Both the position numbers and the translations under genes were made by a program. A DNA stretch of 6,292 nt, taken from an uncultured Ectothiorhodospiraceae bacterium (GTDB lineage: Bacteria; Pseudomonadota; Gammaproteobacteria; UBA9214). The notes under the pieces are model-generated. The model was not told the DNA's origin, searched no databases, and saw only the letters and a list, made by a program, of their open reading frames with translations. This document shows positions 1 through 5,867 of this stretch, one piece after another (within the stretch, counting starts at the first letter, position 1; every line of letters starts with the position of its first letter). The stretch lies in the NCBI GenBank assembly GCA_947258945.1, contig CAMYKJ010000148.1, positions 1 through 6,292 of the forward strand. Direction: 5' to 3'.

Positions 1-284
1 TGGTGCCAGAAGGAGTAGGGTCCGGACAGCTGTTCGTCCACAAAACACCGTAGTGGATCGTAGCGGGTTATCAGCGTGCGCCAGCGCACGCGCAGCCCCA
101 GCAGGCGGATGGTGTAATCGATAATGCGCCCCTTTTCCATGTTGACCGGACATGGCGTCAGCAGCCGGAAACCAAGACTTCGCGGCGTAATCAGGGCAAG
201 GTTCCCGGGGTCGGAGAAAAACGGGAAGACCCGCTCCAGCGGCTCGGCCACCCACTGTTCGCGCTGCAGCGTGTAAACACGCAT
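1..284 (-). CDS. SRPBCC (START-like) family protein, 3' end cut by window edge
   Basis: The visible 94 residues are the N-terminal part of a soluble SRPBCC-fold protein, a family of about 150-170 residues that forms a hydrophobic ligand pocket; the ligand here is unknown. The N-terminus (LQREQWV, then a [11 protein letters not shown] helix at about 15-25 and NLALITP at 28-34) and the motif [14 protein letters not shown] at 81-94 match a subgroup often annotated as 'SRPBCC family protein' or 'cell division inhibitor-like'. The ATG at 284 shares its A with the TGA stop of the upstream DCC-family gene (TGATG, 1-nt overlap), and no Shine-Dalgarno sequence is visible, so translation probably depends on re-initiation after that gene. 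In known genomes this subgroup often lies near photolyase, short-chain dehydrogenase and MerR-regulator genes; that is family knowledge and such genes are not visible here. The remaining C-terminal part lies beyond the left edge. Confidence 0.85.
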   Translation of the reverse strand, partial: MRVYTLQREQWVAEPLERVFPFFSDPGNLALITPRSLGFRLLTPCPVNMEKGRIIDYTIRLLGLRVRWRTLITRYDPLRCFVDEQLSGPYSFWH

Positions 285-712
285 CAGCGCACGTGGTTCG
301 ATTGCGTGCTTGTACAACCGTTCGTGCCGCAGCGCCGCCGGTAGCGCCAGCGCGCGAAGTGGCGGTAGGCAAATGACAGGACCTGGTGCAGTCCAGGGAC
401 AGATGCCACACGCGCCAGCCACCGGTAAGCCGGCAGGCTGGACCAGATGACCACGAAGGCGTCGATGCCCCGATGCCAGCGCCCTGCCCCGTCCTGCACA
501 TGCAGCTCCGCCATGGCCTGTTCGCGGGAGAGGCCGTACACAGCGAGCGCCCCGGTATCACTGGCCGCGTCTATCCAGCGCACTCGCCCGGTCCTGTCGA
601 CACGGCGATAATGGGCAATTTCCCGGCGACAAAGCGGGCAGGCACCATCGAAGAAGACCACCGGGCGCGCTGGCTGCGCAGGGTCGGGCCTGGCATGGGA
701 CTGGGGACTCAC
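284..712 (-). CDS. DCC-family (DUF393) thiol-disulfide oxidoreductase-like protein
   Basis: A 142-residue protein of the DCC/DUF393 family (YuxK-like), with a predicted thioredoxin-like fold. The diagnostic motif [11 protein letters not shown] is at 18-28, giving the D-G-x-C-x-x-C signature with C25 and C28 as the likely redox pair. The following helix ([11 protein letters not shown]) and the segment [10 protein letters not shown] fit the family. The aromatic C-terminal stretch ([16 protein letters not shown]) is also typical, and the length is normal. There is no signal peptide, so it is probably cytoplasmic. The start is a GTG at 712, preceded by a weak purine-rich site (GGGAGA) about 6 nt upstream; no ATG or other start lies earlier in a reasonable position. 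It is the first gene of a two-gene unit with the SRPBCC protein, overlapping it by 1 nt. The probable promoter at 743-771 leaves a leader of about 24 nt. The physiological substrate is unknown. Confidence 0.93.
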   Translation of the reverse strand: MSPQSHARPDPAQPARPVVFFDGACPLCRREIAHYRRVDRTGRVRWIDAASDTGALAVYGLSREQAMAELHVQDGAGRWHRGIDAFVVIWSSLPAYRWLARVASVPGLHQVLSFAYRHFARWRYRRRCGTNGCTSTQSNHVR

Positions 713-730
713 GAAATTTCTCCCGCTGCG

Positions 731-787
731 TGTACTGAAGACAACATATCATGTGTACATGTTTTGTACAATAATGGTATATGTACG
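731..787. promoter_or_regulatory. Cluster of four GTAC-core sites, probable operator
   Basis: Four related hexamers occur in 57 nt (plus-strand reading): TGTACT 731-736, TGTACA 754-759, TGTACA 765-770 and TGTACG 782-787. The two perfect TGTACA sites are palindromic and lie 11 bp apart centre to centre, one helical turn. The outer sites are 23 and 17 bp away from the nearest inner one. They cover the predicted -35, spacer and start point of the DCC/SRPBCC promoter, the usual place for repressor binding. From family knowledge, LitR/CarH-type MerR photoreceptor regulators bind TGTACA-like or 11-bp direct repeats upstream of light-induced clusters that can include genes of this kind. Assignment to that family is inference, and no regulator gene is visible in the window. 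Confidence 0.45.
743..771 (-). promoter_or_regulatory. Probable promoter of the DCC/SRPBCC gene pair
   Basis: On the minus strand, TTGTAC (771-766) is followed after exactly 17 nt by TATGTT (748-743). A TG one base before the -10 hexamer (751-750) gives an extended -10. Transcription would start near 736, about 24 nt before the GTG codon at 712. The -35 is weak (TTG only), which fits either an activator-dependent or a repressed promoter. Two TGTACA palindromes overlap the -35 and the spacer. This is a pattern-based prediction only. Confidence 0.5.
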
Positions 788-963
788 GGAATGCAGCGCG
801 CAGTGCTCCGCAGGCCGGCCAGCGAGGCTGTTCATGACAGCATTTGTTGCCTTGCACAGTTGAACACCAGCCGGGATCGGCCCGGCCGGATGGGTGGCCA
901 GGCTGAAGATAAACAATGCCTTGGCCGATATCCGGTCATCTCACGGACAGACGGATCTGGACG

Positions 964-1431
964 ATGTCAGGATGGCAGACAAGGCACGGAGGCTTTACCC
1001 TGATCGAGGCGGTATTCGTCATCGCGATCCTCGGTATCCTTGCGTCGATCGCCATTCCCAGGTTCATCGATCTCACCGAACAGGCCCACCACGCGACGGC
1101 GAGGGCTACCCATGGCGGCTTCAGCAGTGCCGTCAACCTCATCCAGGCCGAGTGGCAGGCCCGTGGCAGCAGTTCGGTCGGCACCAGTACCACCGGCTGG
1201 CCGAATGGCACGGGTGGACCGCCCATGACCAACCCGGCCTGTGCCGCGATCTGGACCGATATCCTCACCAGCCCGCCCCCGGGCAGCCCGGGCTTCGCGC
1301 CCGGCGCAGATGGCTGGGGCACGCTCGGCTTCTTCAACTTCTGCTTTTTTGTCTACCAGCCGGATACCACCCCCTTCCGCATCATCCGCGATAACGTGCT
1401 CACCGGTCGGGTTGAGTATCTCGTGATCTAG
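964..1431 (+). CDS. MSHA-like type IV pilin or pseudopilin, N-methylation class
   Basis: A 155-residue precursor of the type IV pilin superfamily. A short leader (MSGWQTRHGG) ends in the prepilin peptidase site G10/F11, and the mature protein begins FTLIEAVFVIAILGILASI with the essential glutamate at mature position +5 (E15). The hydrophobic helix runs about 11-31 and is followed by IPRFIDL, a hallmark of MSHA-type pilins. Two cysteines, C93 (NPACAAIW) and C127 (FFNFCFF), could form the C-terminal disulfide loop seen in MshA relatives. The protein should be inserted in the inner membrane, cleaved by a PilD-type peptidase and polymerised into a pilus or pseudopilus. The start at 964 is chosen because it gives a normal 10-residue leader. 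ATG 916 in the same frame would give a 26-residue leader and has a slightly better purine tract, so it remains possible; neither start has a strong ribosome-binding site. No other pilus gene is nearby. Confidence 0.85.
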   Translation: MSGWQTRHGGFTLIEAVFVIAILGILASIAIPRFIDLTEQAHHATARATHGGFSSAVNLIQAEWQARGSSSVGTSTTGWPNGTGGPPMTNPACAAIWTDILTSPPPGSPGFAPGADGWGTLGFFNFCFFVYQPDTTPFRIIRDNVLTGRVEYLVI

Positions 1432-1629
1432 GTGGTCACTGCCCGGCTCGCGCAGCCAGGTTGACAACTGAGTTGCAATCAGAGCCCCCTGCGTAGAGTT
1501 CCCCGCTTGCTGGTCAACCGCTTGCAGCGTGCTGCTGACGCGGCCAGCATGGTCGAATTACCCAGGTACATAACGATGTTGCCTGCAATCCAAAATCCAC
1601 TGAATACCGGGAAACCGAGGTTAAGCATC

Positions 1630-2041
1630 ATGATGCCCATGACACGACTCCTGATCATGCTGTTGGCGATCACCTGCCCGCTGACTGCCGTTGCCGCAGA
1701 CAGCGGTGAAATAATGGACTTCACCCGCCACTGGGCCGGCTTCATCGCCCTGGCAATCTTCTTCCTCGCCTACAGCCTGGTGATCGCCGAGGAATACCTG
1801 CACCTGCGCAAGTCCAAACCGGTGATAGTCGCTGCCGGCATCATCTGGGCCCTGGTGGCACTGGTCTACGCACAGCATGGAGACACCCATACCGCCGAGC
1901 AGGCGGTGCGGCACAACCTGCTCGAGTTGGCACAACCTGCTCGAGTTCGCCGAGCTGTTCCTGTTCCTGCTGGCCGCCATGACCTACATCGTGGTACCAA
2001 GGTGGTATCAAGTACATGTTAGCCAAGATGGCCTTTCGTAG
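1630..2041 (+). pseudogene. nhaD: nhaD-type Na+/H+ antiporter, 5' fragment, frameshifted and truncated
   Basis: This is the N-terminal third or less of an NhaD-type Na+/H+ antiporter (ion transporter superfamily, normally roughly 450-500 residues). A signal-peptide-like leader (MTRLLIMLLAITCPLTAVAA) precedes the family-typical segments DFTRHWAGF, FLAYSLVIAEEYLHLRKSKP, VIVAAGIIWALVALVYAQHG and AVRHNLLE. An exact 19-bp tandem duplication (1910-1947) shifts the frame inside HNLLE; removing one copy restores HNLLEFAELFLFLLAAMTYI, as in intact NhaD. After about 1990 (MTYIV) the NhaD similarity ends and a stop follows at 2039-2041, so the rest of the gene is missing and not only out of frame. Without correction the first frame stays open to a stop near 2022. 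ATG 1630 is favoured as start because GAGG (1617-1620) lies 9 nt upstream; ATG 1633 and 1639 are in frame. No functional transporter can be made from this locus as read. Confidence 0.87.
1910..1947 (+). repeat. Exact 19-bp tandem duplication inside nhaD
   Basis: The unit ggcacaacctgctcgagtt occurs twice back to back, at 1910-1928 and 1929-1947, with no mismatch. Because 19 is not a multiple of three, it shifts the nhaD frame by +1. The duplicated coding sense is RHNLLEF, a conserved NhaD segment. It could be a replication-slippage event or an assembly artefact. Confidence 0.97.
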
Positions 2042-2547
2042 CCCTCAAAGAATCCCACTCACTGAATAGTCAGCGTGCACTTAACCGCCCCGGCTTTACC
2101 GGAGACTCCATTTCTTGAGAGGATGGATCACCCTCGAAAATGCTGCAACGCCACCCAGCAGTAACCCAGAAATACTGCTACTTCCAGTGATTTTATGCAT
2201 AACTTTATTTAACGGATTTATATCTGTTGGAGAATCATTGACCACCTTTTCTGCACTGTGGAAGAGCTGTATCTGCTCACTTTGCCATTTCATCCGCGCA
2301 AGAAATTTATAATAATCATAGATAACTGGTGGCTAAAAAGTAATAAGGGTCTTAGGAAGCATAAAATGTGCTCTGACACCTTCAACCGCGAATTCAAGTC
2401 ATTTTTTTTGACATAAATATCAGTGCGGATAATGGGGCATACCCATGACACACCTTGCAGCCCCGCTCTGGGCAAAGGCCCGATATTCCGCCTGGCGTCG
2501 GAACCGGTCGATGTCAGAAGCCGGGCAAACACTTTACAGAGTGCGTT
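2042..2547. other. Gene-poor, low-GC intergenic region
   Basis: About 500 nt between the nhaD remnant and the end of the antiporter operon without a convincing gene. By hand count, 2161-2460 has 115 G+C in 300 nt (38%), much lower than the flanking genes. It contains one doubtful minus-strand ORF (2096-2293), an 8-T run at 2402-2409 with no hairpin before it, and a 37-codon minus-strand open stretch without a start codon (2420-2533). I see no recognisable terminator for the operon ending at 2548, and no insertion sequence ends, tRNA or integrase. It may be the scar of an insertion or deletion that also removed the 3' part of nhaD. Confidence 0.6.
2096..2293 (-). CDS. Doubtful small hypothetical protein, possibly a gene remnant
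   Basis: A 65-codon ORF of unknown family in the low-GC island. The predicted peptide looks protein-like: a polar N-terminal half (HSAEKVVNDSPTDINPLNKV), then a short hydrophobic stretch SGLLLGGVAAF at about 42-52, and a basic tail (HPLKKWSLR). The frame stays open upstream of the ATG for about ten more codons, including YDYYKFLARM, to a TAG, so it could be the C-terminal remnant of a larger gene. The ATG has no good ribosome-binding site. Codon use is AT-rich, unlike the genes around it, which would fit foreign origin. The opposite strand carries an equally long ORF, so chance is a real possibility. Confidence 0.25.
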   Translation of the reverse strand: MKWQSEQIQLFHSAEKVVNDSPTDINPLNKVMHKITGSSSISGLLLGGVAAFSRVIHPLKKWSLR

Positions 2548-4121
2548 TCAGGCGTAGTACAGCACCAATGATAACCCCAGCATCACGGCCACCCAGATCA
2601 CCATGCTGCCCGTCGGCCAGCTGCGCGCCAGCACGCCGTAGGAGCCATGATGCCGGGCCAGCCCGCGCAGGCCCGCAGCTACCAGCCCCATGCCCTTCTC
2701 GCGCAGGGTTTGGTCGATCGGGGCAAGCCGGGCCAGCGCCGAGCGCATCGCTTGCGGTGCCACGCGGCGATACAACCAGTCCACATCCAGGTGCACTGAC
2801 TTGAGCTCCGGCGGATAGATGTTGGCCAGCTTGAGCCAGGTGAAGGCCAGCGCCGACAGGGCCAGAAGCTGCATCTGCGCCAGCACGTGGGTGGCATCGA
2901 AGGGCTGGCAACGTGGCGCGAATCATGGGCGAAGAAGGCAAAGAACGGGATCTTGATGCCGGCATGGTGGAACACGCCGGCGGAGGCGAACAGCAACGCC
3001 AGCCACACCACGGTGTGCCCCTCCTGGATGGCCGCGGCAACCACCATGGATTTGCTGACAAAACCGCTGAACAGGGGGAAGGCCGAGATGGATGCTGCCC
3101 CCACCATGCACAGGATGGCGGTCTTCGGCATCTTCTTGTACAGGCCGCCGAGTTCGGAGCCGCGCATCTCGCCGGTCACATGCAGCACCGCCCCCATGCT
3201 CATCATCAACAGCCCCTTGAAGATGACGTCGTTGAAGGCGTGGGCGACGGCACCGTTGAGCGCGAGCTGGGTGCCGATGCCGATGCCGACCACCATGAAG
3301 CCCAGCTGGTTGATCATGCTGTAGGCCAGCACCCGTCGCAGATCGTTCTCGATAACGGCAAAGAAGATCGGGAAGCAGGTCATCAGGGTGCCGATCGGGA
3401 CCAGCAGTTCGGTGCCGGGAAAGCCCCGCGCCAAAGAGTAGATGGCCACCTTGGTGGTGAAGCCAGTGAGGAACACGGTGCCGGTCGGCGTGGCCTCCGG
3501 ATAGGCATCGGTCAGCCAGCCATGCAGCAGCGGGAAGGCCGCCTTGATGCCGAAGGCGAGGAAGATCAGCCAGCCGCCGGGCGCGTCCAGGCCGATGTAA
3601 TCGAAGCCCAGGCCGTTGCCGGCACTGGCATACCAGATGGCGCCGGCCAGCAGCAGCACCCCTGAGCCCACCTGCATCACCAGGTAACGCATACCGGTGG
3701 CCAGCGAGCGCTCGCTGCGGCGTGCCAACACCAGGAACACCGAGGTGACGGCCAGCAACTCCCAGAAGACGAACAGGGTCAGCAGGTCCCCCGCAAACAC
3801 GGCGCCCACCGCGCTTCCGGCGTAGGCCAGCGCGGCCACGTCCTGCATCGGGTCCTTGAGATGCAGCGAATAGATGACGCCGATGAACGCCGCCAGGTGG
3901 AACAGGTAACCGAACAGGATGGACAGCGCATCCACCCGCACCGGTGTCAGCTGCAGACCCATCATCTGGAACTCGATGACGGTGCCGGGCTCGAGCTGGT
4001 ACACACCCCAGGCACCCGCCAGCGGGGCGGCCAGCATGACCAGCGCACGCACCGGGCCGCGGCTGAACGCGACCAGGACGGCGCCGATTAACAGCGGTAA
4101 GGCGGGCCAGGACTCAAGCAC
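2548..4121 (-). pseudogene. NuoL/MrpD-like proton-conducting antiporter subunit, broken by deletion and frameshift
   Basis: The last gene of the operon is a multi-helix subunit of the proton-translocating antiporter family (Proton_antipo_M domain). Residues 1-401 are intact. They include E121 in LFVFWELL (the helix-5 glutamate), K193 in GIKAAFPLLHGWLTDAYPEATPTG, K224 in FTTKVAIY, RRVLAYSMINQLG at about 262-274, HAFNDVIFKGLL, and K357 in FSGFVSK. After AFFAHDS (399-401) the frame breaks. The normal C-terminus (PFDATHVLAQMQLL ... IYPPELKSVHLDVDWLYRR ... LSLVLYYA) resumes in another frame from 2904 and ends at the TGA at 2548-2550. From memory of the family, about 45-50 residues with one helix are missing between the two parts. 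As read, translation would continue out of frame to 2679 (480 residues). The GTG start at 4121 overlaps the preceding gene by 8 nt and has GGAGG 6 nt upstream. Confidence 0.88.
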
Positions 4122-4413
4122 CTGGATCCTCCCCGGACGGCGGGTTGTCGGTCGGCGGCGCCTCGTCGTAGTAGTCCTCCTTGCGAATGAGCAGCTTGCG
4201 CATCTCCTTCGCCAGCAGCACCAGCAACACGCAGGCGACAAAGCCGTAGACGGCATAAAAGCCGAACATGGCCTCCCACGGATGAGACACGTGACGGTGC
4301 ACCACCAGGTCCAGGCCTGCCAGGATCACGCAGGCCGCCACCAGGGCAACCACCACCCGGCGCACGTTACGCGGGTTGTCGAACAGGTAGGTTTTCTGTT
4401 TGTCGTCACTCAT
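4114..4413 (-). CDS. Small two-helix membrane protein of the Mrp-type operon
   Basis: A 99-residue protein with a short polar N-terminus (YLFDNPRNVRRV at 9-20) and a first membrane helix at about 20-38 (VVVALVAACVILAGLDLVV). A conserved-looking linker HRHVSHPWEAMFGFYA (39-54) leads to a second helix at about 50-68 (FGFYAVYGFVACVLLVLL). A charged tail follows (KEMRKLLIRKEDYYDEAPP, then an acidic, proline-rich end). I recall similar uncharacterised proteins next to antiporter subunit D genes in other proteobacteria, but they have no assigned function. It is probably an accessory or assembly subunit of the complex. The ATG at 4413 overlaps the upstream stop (ATGA, 4410-4413), with AAGGGA 7 nt before it; its 3' end overlaps the next gene by 8 nt. 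It does not look like MrpE, F or G. Confidence 0.85.
   Translation of the reverse strand: MSDDKQKTYLFDNPRNVRRVVVALVAACVILAGLDLVVHRHVSHPWEAMFGFYAVYGFVACVLLVLLAKEMRKLLIRKEDYYDEAPPTDNPPSGEDPGA
4128..4132 (-). promoter_or_regulatory. Ribosome-binding site setting the GTG start at 4121
   Basis: GGAGG on the minus strand lies 6 nt before GTG 4121, inside the end of the 99-residue protein gene. It decides the start of the NuoL-like subunit: the frame is open further upstream to about 4256, but that extension is rich in Arg, Thr and Cys, with no membrane-protein character, and is antiporter-unlike. Confidence 0.75.
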
Positions 4414-5867
4414 CGAAATATCCCTTCCATCATTTGATAGATCGGGTCAGGCGTGAAGAACAGCACGATGCAGCCGAGTACTGCCACGCCGATGGCCAGC
4501 AGACTGGCGATCGGCGCCTCTTGCAGCCCCCCCCGATCATCACCCGCGGGCCTGGCAAAGAAAGCACGCACCGGGATGACCACGAGGTACATGATGTTGA
4601 GCAGCGAGCTGACCAGCAGGGTGGCGGTCAGCATCCACATGCCGGTGTCCAGGGTGCCCTGCACCAGCAGCCACTTGCTCCACGTCCCGCCAAACGGCGG
4701 CAGGCCAACGATGGACAGGGCCCCGATCAGGAACGCCAGCATGGTCAGCGGCATGCGCCGGCCCAGGCCATTGAGTTCGCTTACCCGGCTCTTGTGTACC
4801 GCCACCAGGATGGCCCCGGCGCAGAAGAACAGCGTGATTTTGCCGAAGGCGTGCATGACGATGTGCATGCCGCCCCCCACCACGCCGGCAGCCACGCCCA
4901 GCATGGCGCCGAGGGTGATGTAGCCGAGCTGGCTGATGGTGGAATAGGCCAGCCGTGCCTTCAGGTTGTCGCGGGTCATCGCCACCAGCGAGGCCAGCAG
5001 GATGGTCAGGGCCGCCATGGCCGCCAGCCAGTCGGCCACGGCCAGCTGGCCGATCAGATCGATGCCGAACAGATAGACCACCACCTTGAGGATGGTGAAC
5101 ACCCCGGCCTTGACCACGGCCACCGCGTGCAGCAGGGCCGACACCGGGGTCGGGGCAACCATGGCCGCCGGCAGCCAGCGATGGAAGGGCATCATCGCGG
5201 CCTTGCCGGTGCCGAACACGTAGAGCACCAGCAGCACGCTGAGAATGGTCGGATCGACGGACGCGCCGAACACGCCGCCGGCCGTGAACGTCAGGGTGCC
5301 GGTCAGCAGCCAGGTCCAGATCATGGCCAGCAGCAGGAAGAAGATGGAGGTGCTCAACAACAGCCCCAGGTAGACGCGGCCGCCGCGGCGTGCGTTATCG
5401 TCGCCGGCGTGGGTGACCAGCGGGTAGGTCGCCAGGGTCAGCAGCTCGTAGAACAGGAACAGCGTCAGCATGTTGGCCGACAGCGCGATGCCCATGGTCG
5501 CCGCGATGGAGGCGGCGAAGGCGACATAGAAACGGGTCTGGTTCTCCTCGTGGTGGGCCCGCATGTACCCGATGGCGTAAACCGTCGTCACCGGCCACAG
5601 GAAGCTCGCCACCAGGGCGAACAGCATGCCCAGCGGTTCCGGCGACAGCGCCAGGGCCAGTCCCGGGAGGGGCTCGGCCAGCACGAAGGTCGGCGCCGCC
5701 TGCGGATCCACCTGTCCGACCAGCGTCACCACCAGCCCGAACAGCAGCACCCCGGTCAGCACGGATGCGGCCTCGCGCACGTTGGGCCAGCGGGCCGTCG
5801 CCACGATGGCAGGCACCGCCAGCAGCGGCACCAGAGGGATGACGGCCAGCAGTTGCATGCTGTTCAC
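4410..5867 (-). CDS. Mrp/NuoM-like proton-conducting antiporter subunit, complete
   Basis: A 485-residue polytopic inner-membrane protein of the Proton_antipo_M family, annotated in relatives as monovalent cation/H+ antiporter subunit D. Family residues are all present: E141 in LFLFYELLTLATYPLVTH (helix-5 glutamate), K222 in GTGKAAMMPFHRWLPAAMVAPTPVSALLHA, K253 in VVKAG, KARLAYSTISQLGY at about 303-316, HAFGKITLFFCAG, and K398 in GGTWSKW. These charged residues line the proton channel in NuoL/M/N and MrpA/D. The start is read as GTG 5867, because GGAGGT sits 5 nt upstream and GTGA overlaps the preceding stop; ATG 5858 (three codons in) is a possible alternative but lies 14 nt from that site. 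The length fits the family and no lesion is visible. It acts in cation/proton exchange with its operon partners. Confidence 0.94.
   Translation of the reverse strand: MNSMQLLAVIPLVPLLAVPAIVATARWPNVREAASVLTGVLLFGLVVTLVGQVDPQAAPTFVLAEPLPGLALALSPEPLGMLFALVASFLWPVTTVYAIGYMRAHHEENQTRFYVAFAASIAATMGIALSANMLTLFLFYELLTLATYPLVTHAGDDNARRGGRVYLGLLLSTSIFFLLLAMIWTWLLTGTLTFTAGGVFGASVDPTILSVLLVLYVFGTGKAAMMPFHRWLPAAMVAPTPVSALLHAVAVVKAGVFTILKVVVYLFGIDLIGQLAVADWLAAMAALTILLASLVAMTRDNLKARLAYSTISQLGYITLGAMLGVAAGVVGGGMHIVMHAFGKITLFFCAGAILVAVHKSRVSELNGLGRRMPLTMLAFLIGALSIVGLPPFGGTWSKWLLVQGTLDTGMWMLTATLLVSSLLNIMYLVVIPVRAFFARPAGDDRGGLQEAPIASLLAIGVAVLGCIVLFFTPDPIYQMMEGIFR

Noticed and set aside
781..963. A gene divergent from the DCC unit (for example its regulator)
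   Set aside because: Only frames of under 20 codons occur before the pilin, so no MerR-type regulator is encoded here.
386..1003. 205-codon plus-strand open frame
   Set aside because: It overlaps the DCC gene antisense, its promoter region and the pilin start in another frame, and has no coding-like composition.
1461..1466. Perfect TTGACA as a -35 box upstream of nhaD
   Set aside because: No acceptable -10 hexamer lies 16-18 nt downstream (the sequence there is GC-rich).
2090..2102. CCGG-CTTTA-CCGG hairpin
   Set aside because: A 4-bp stem without a T-tract is too weak to call a terminator.
2157..2179. Inverted repeat AGCAGTA / TACTGCT with a 9-nt loop
   Set aside because: Only 7 bp, no T-run on either side, and no link to a gene end; could easily be chance.
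2402..2409. Run of eight T as an intrinsic terminator
   Set aside because: No stable hairpin precedes it on the plus strand, and the orientation is wrong for the minus-strand operon ending at 2548.
2408..2433. TTGACA and GATAAT as a promoter on the plus strand
   Set aside because: The spacer is only 14 nt, and the region downstream has no convincing gene on that strand.
2679..2900. Out-of-frame C-terminus of the 2548-4121 gene as a genuine alternative tail
   Set aside because: The translation is rich in Arg, Trp, Cys and Ser and unlike the family, while the true family C-terminus is present in another frame over the same bases.
2913..3665. 250-codon plus-strand open frame
   Set aside because: Antisense to the NuoL-like subunit, with the same biased Gln/His/Gly composition and no motif.
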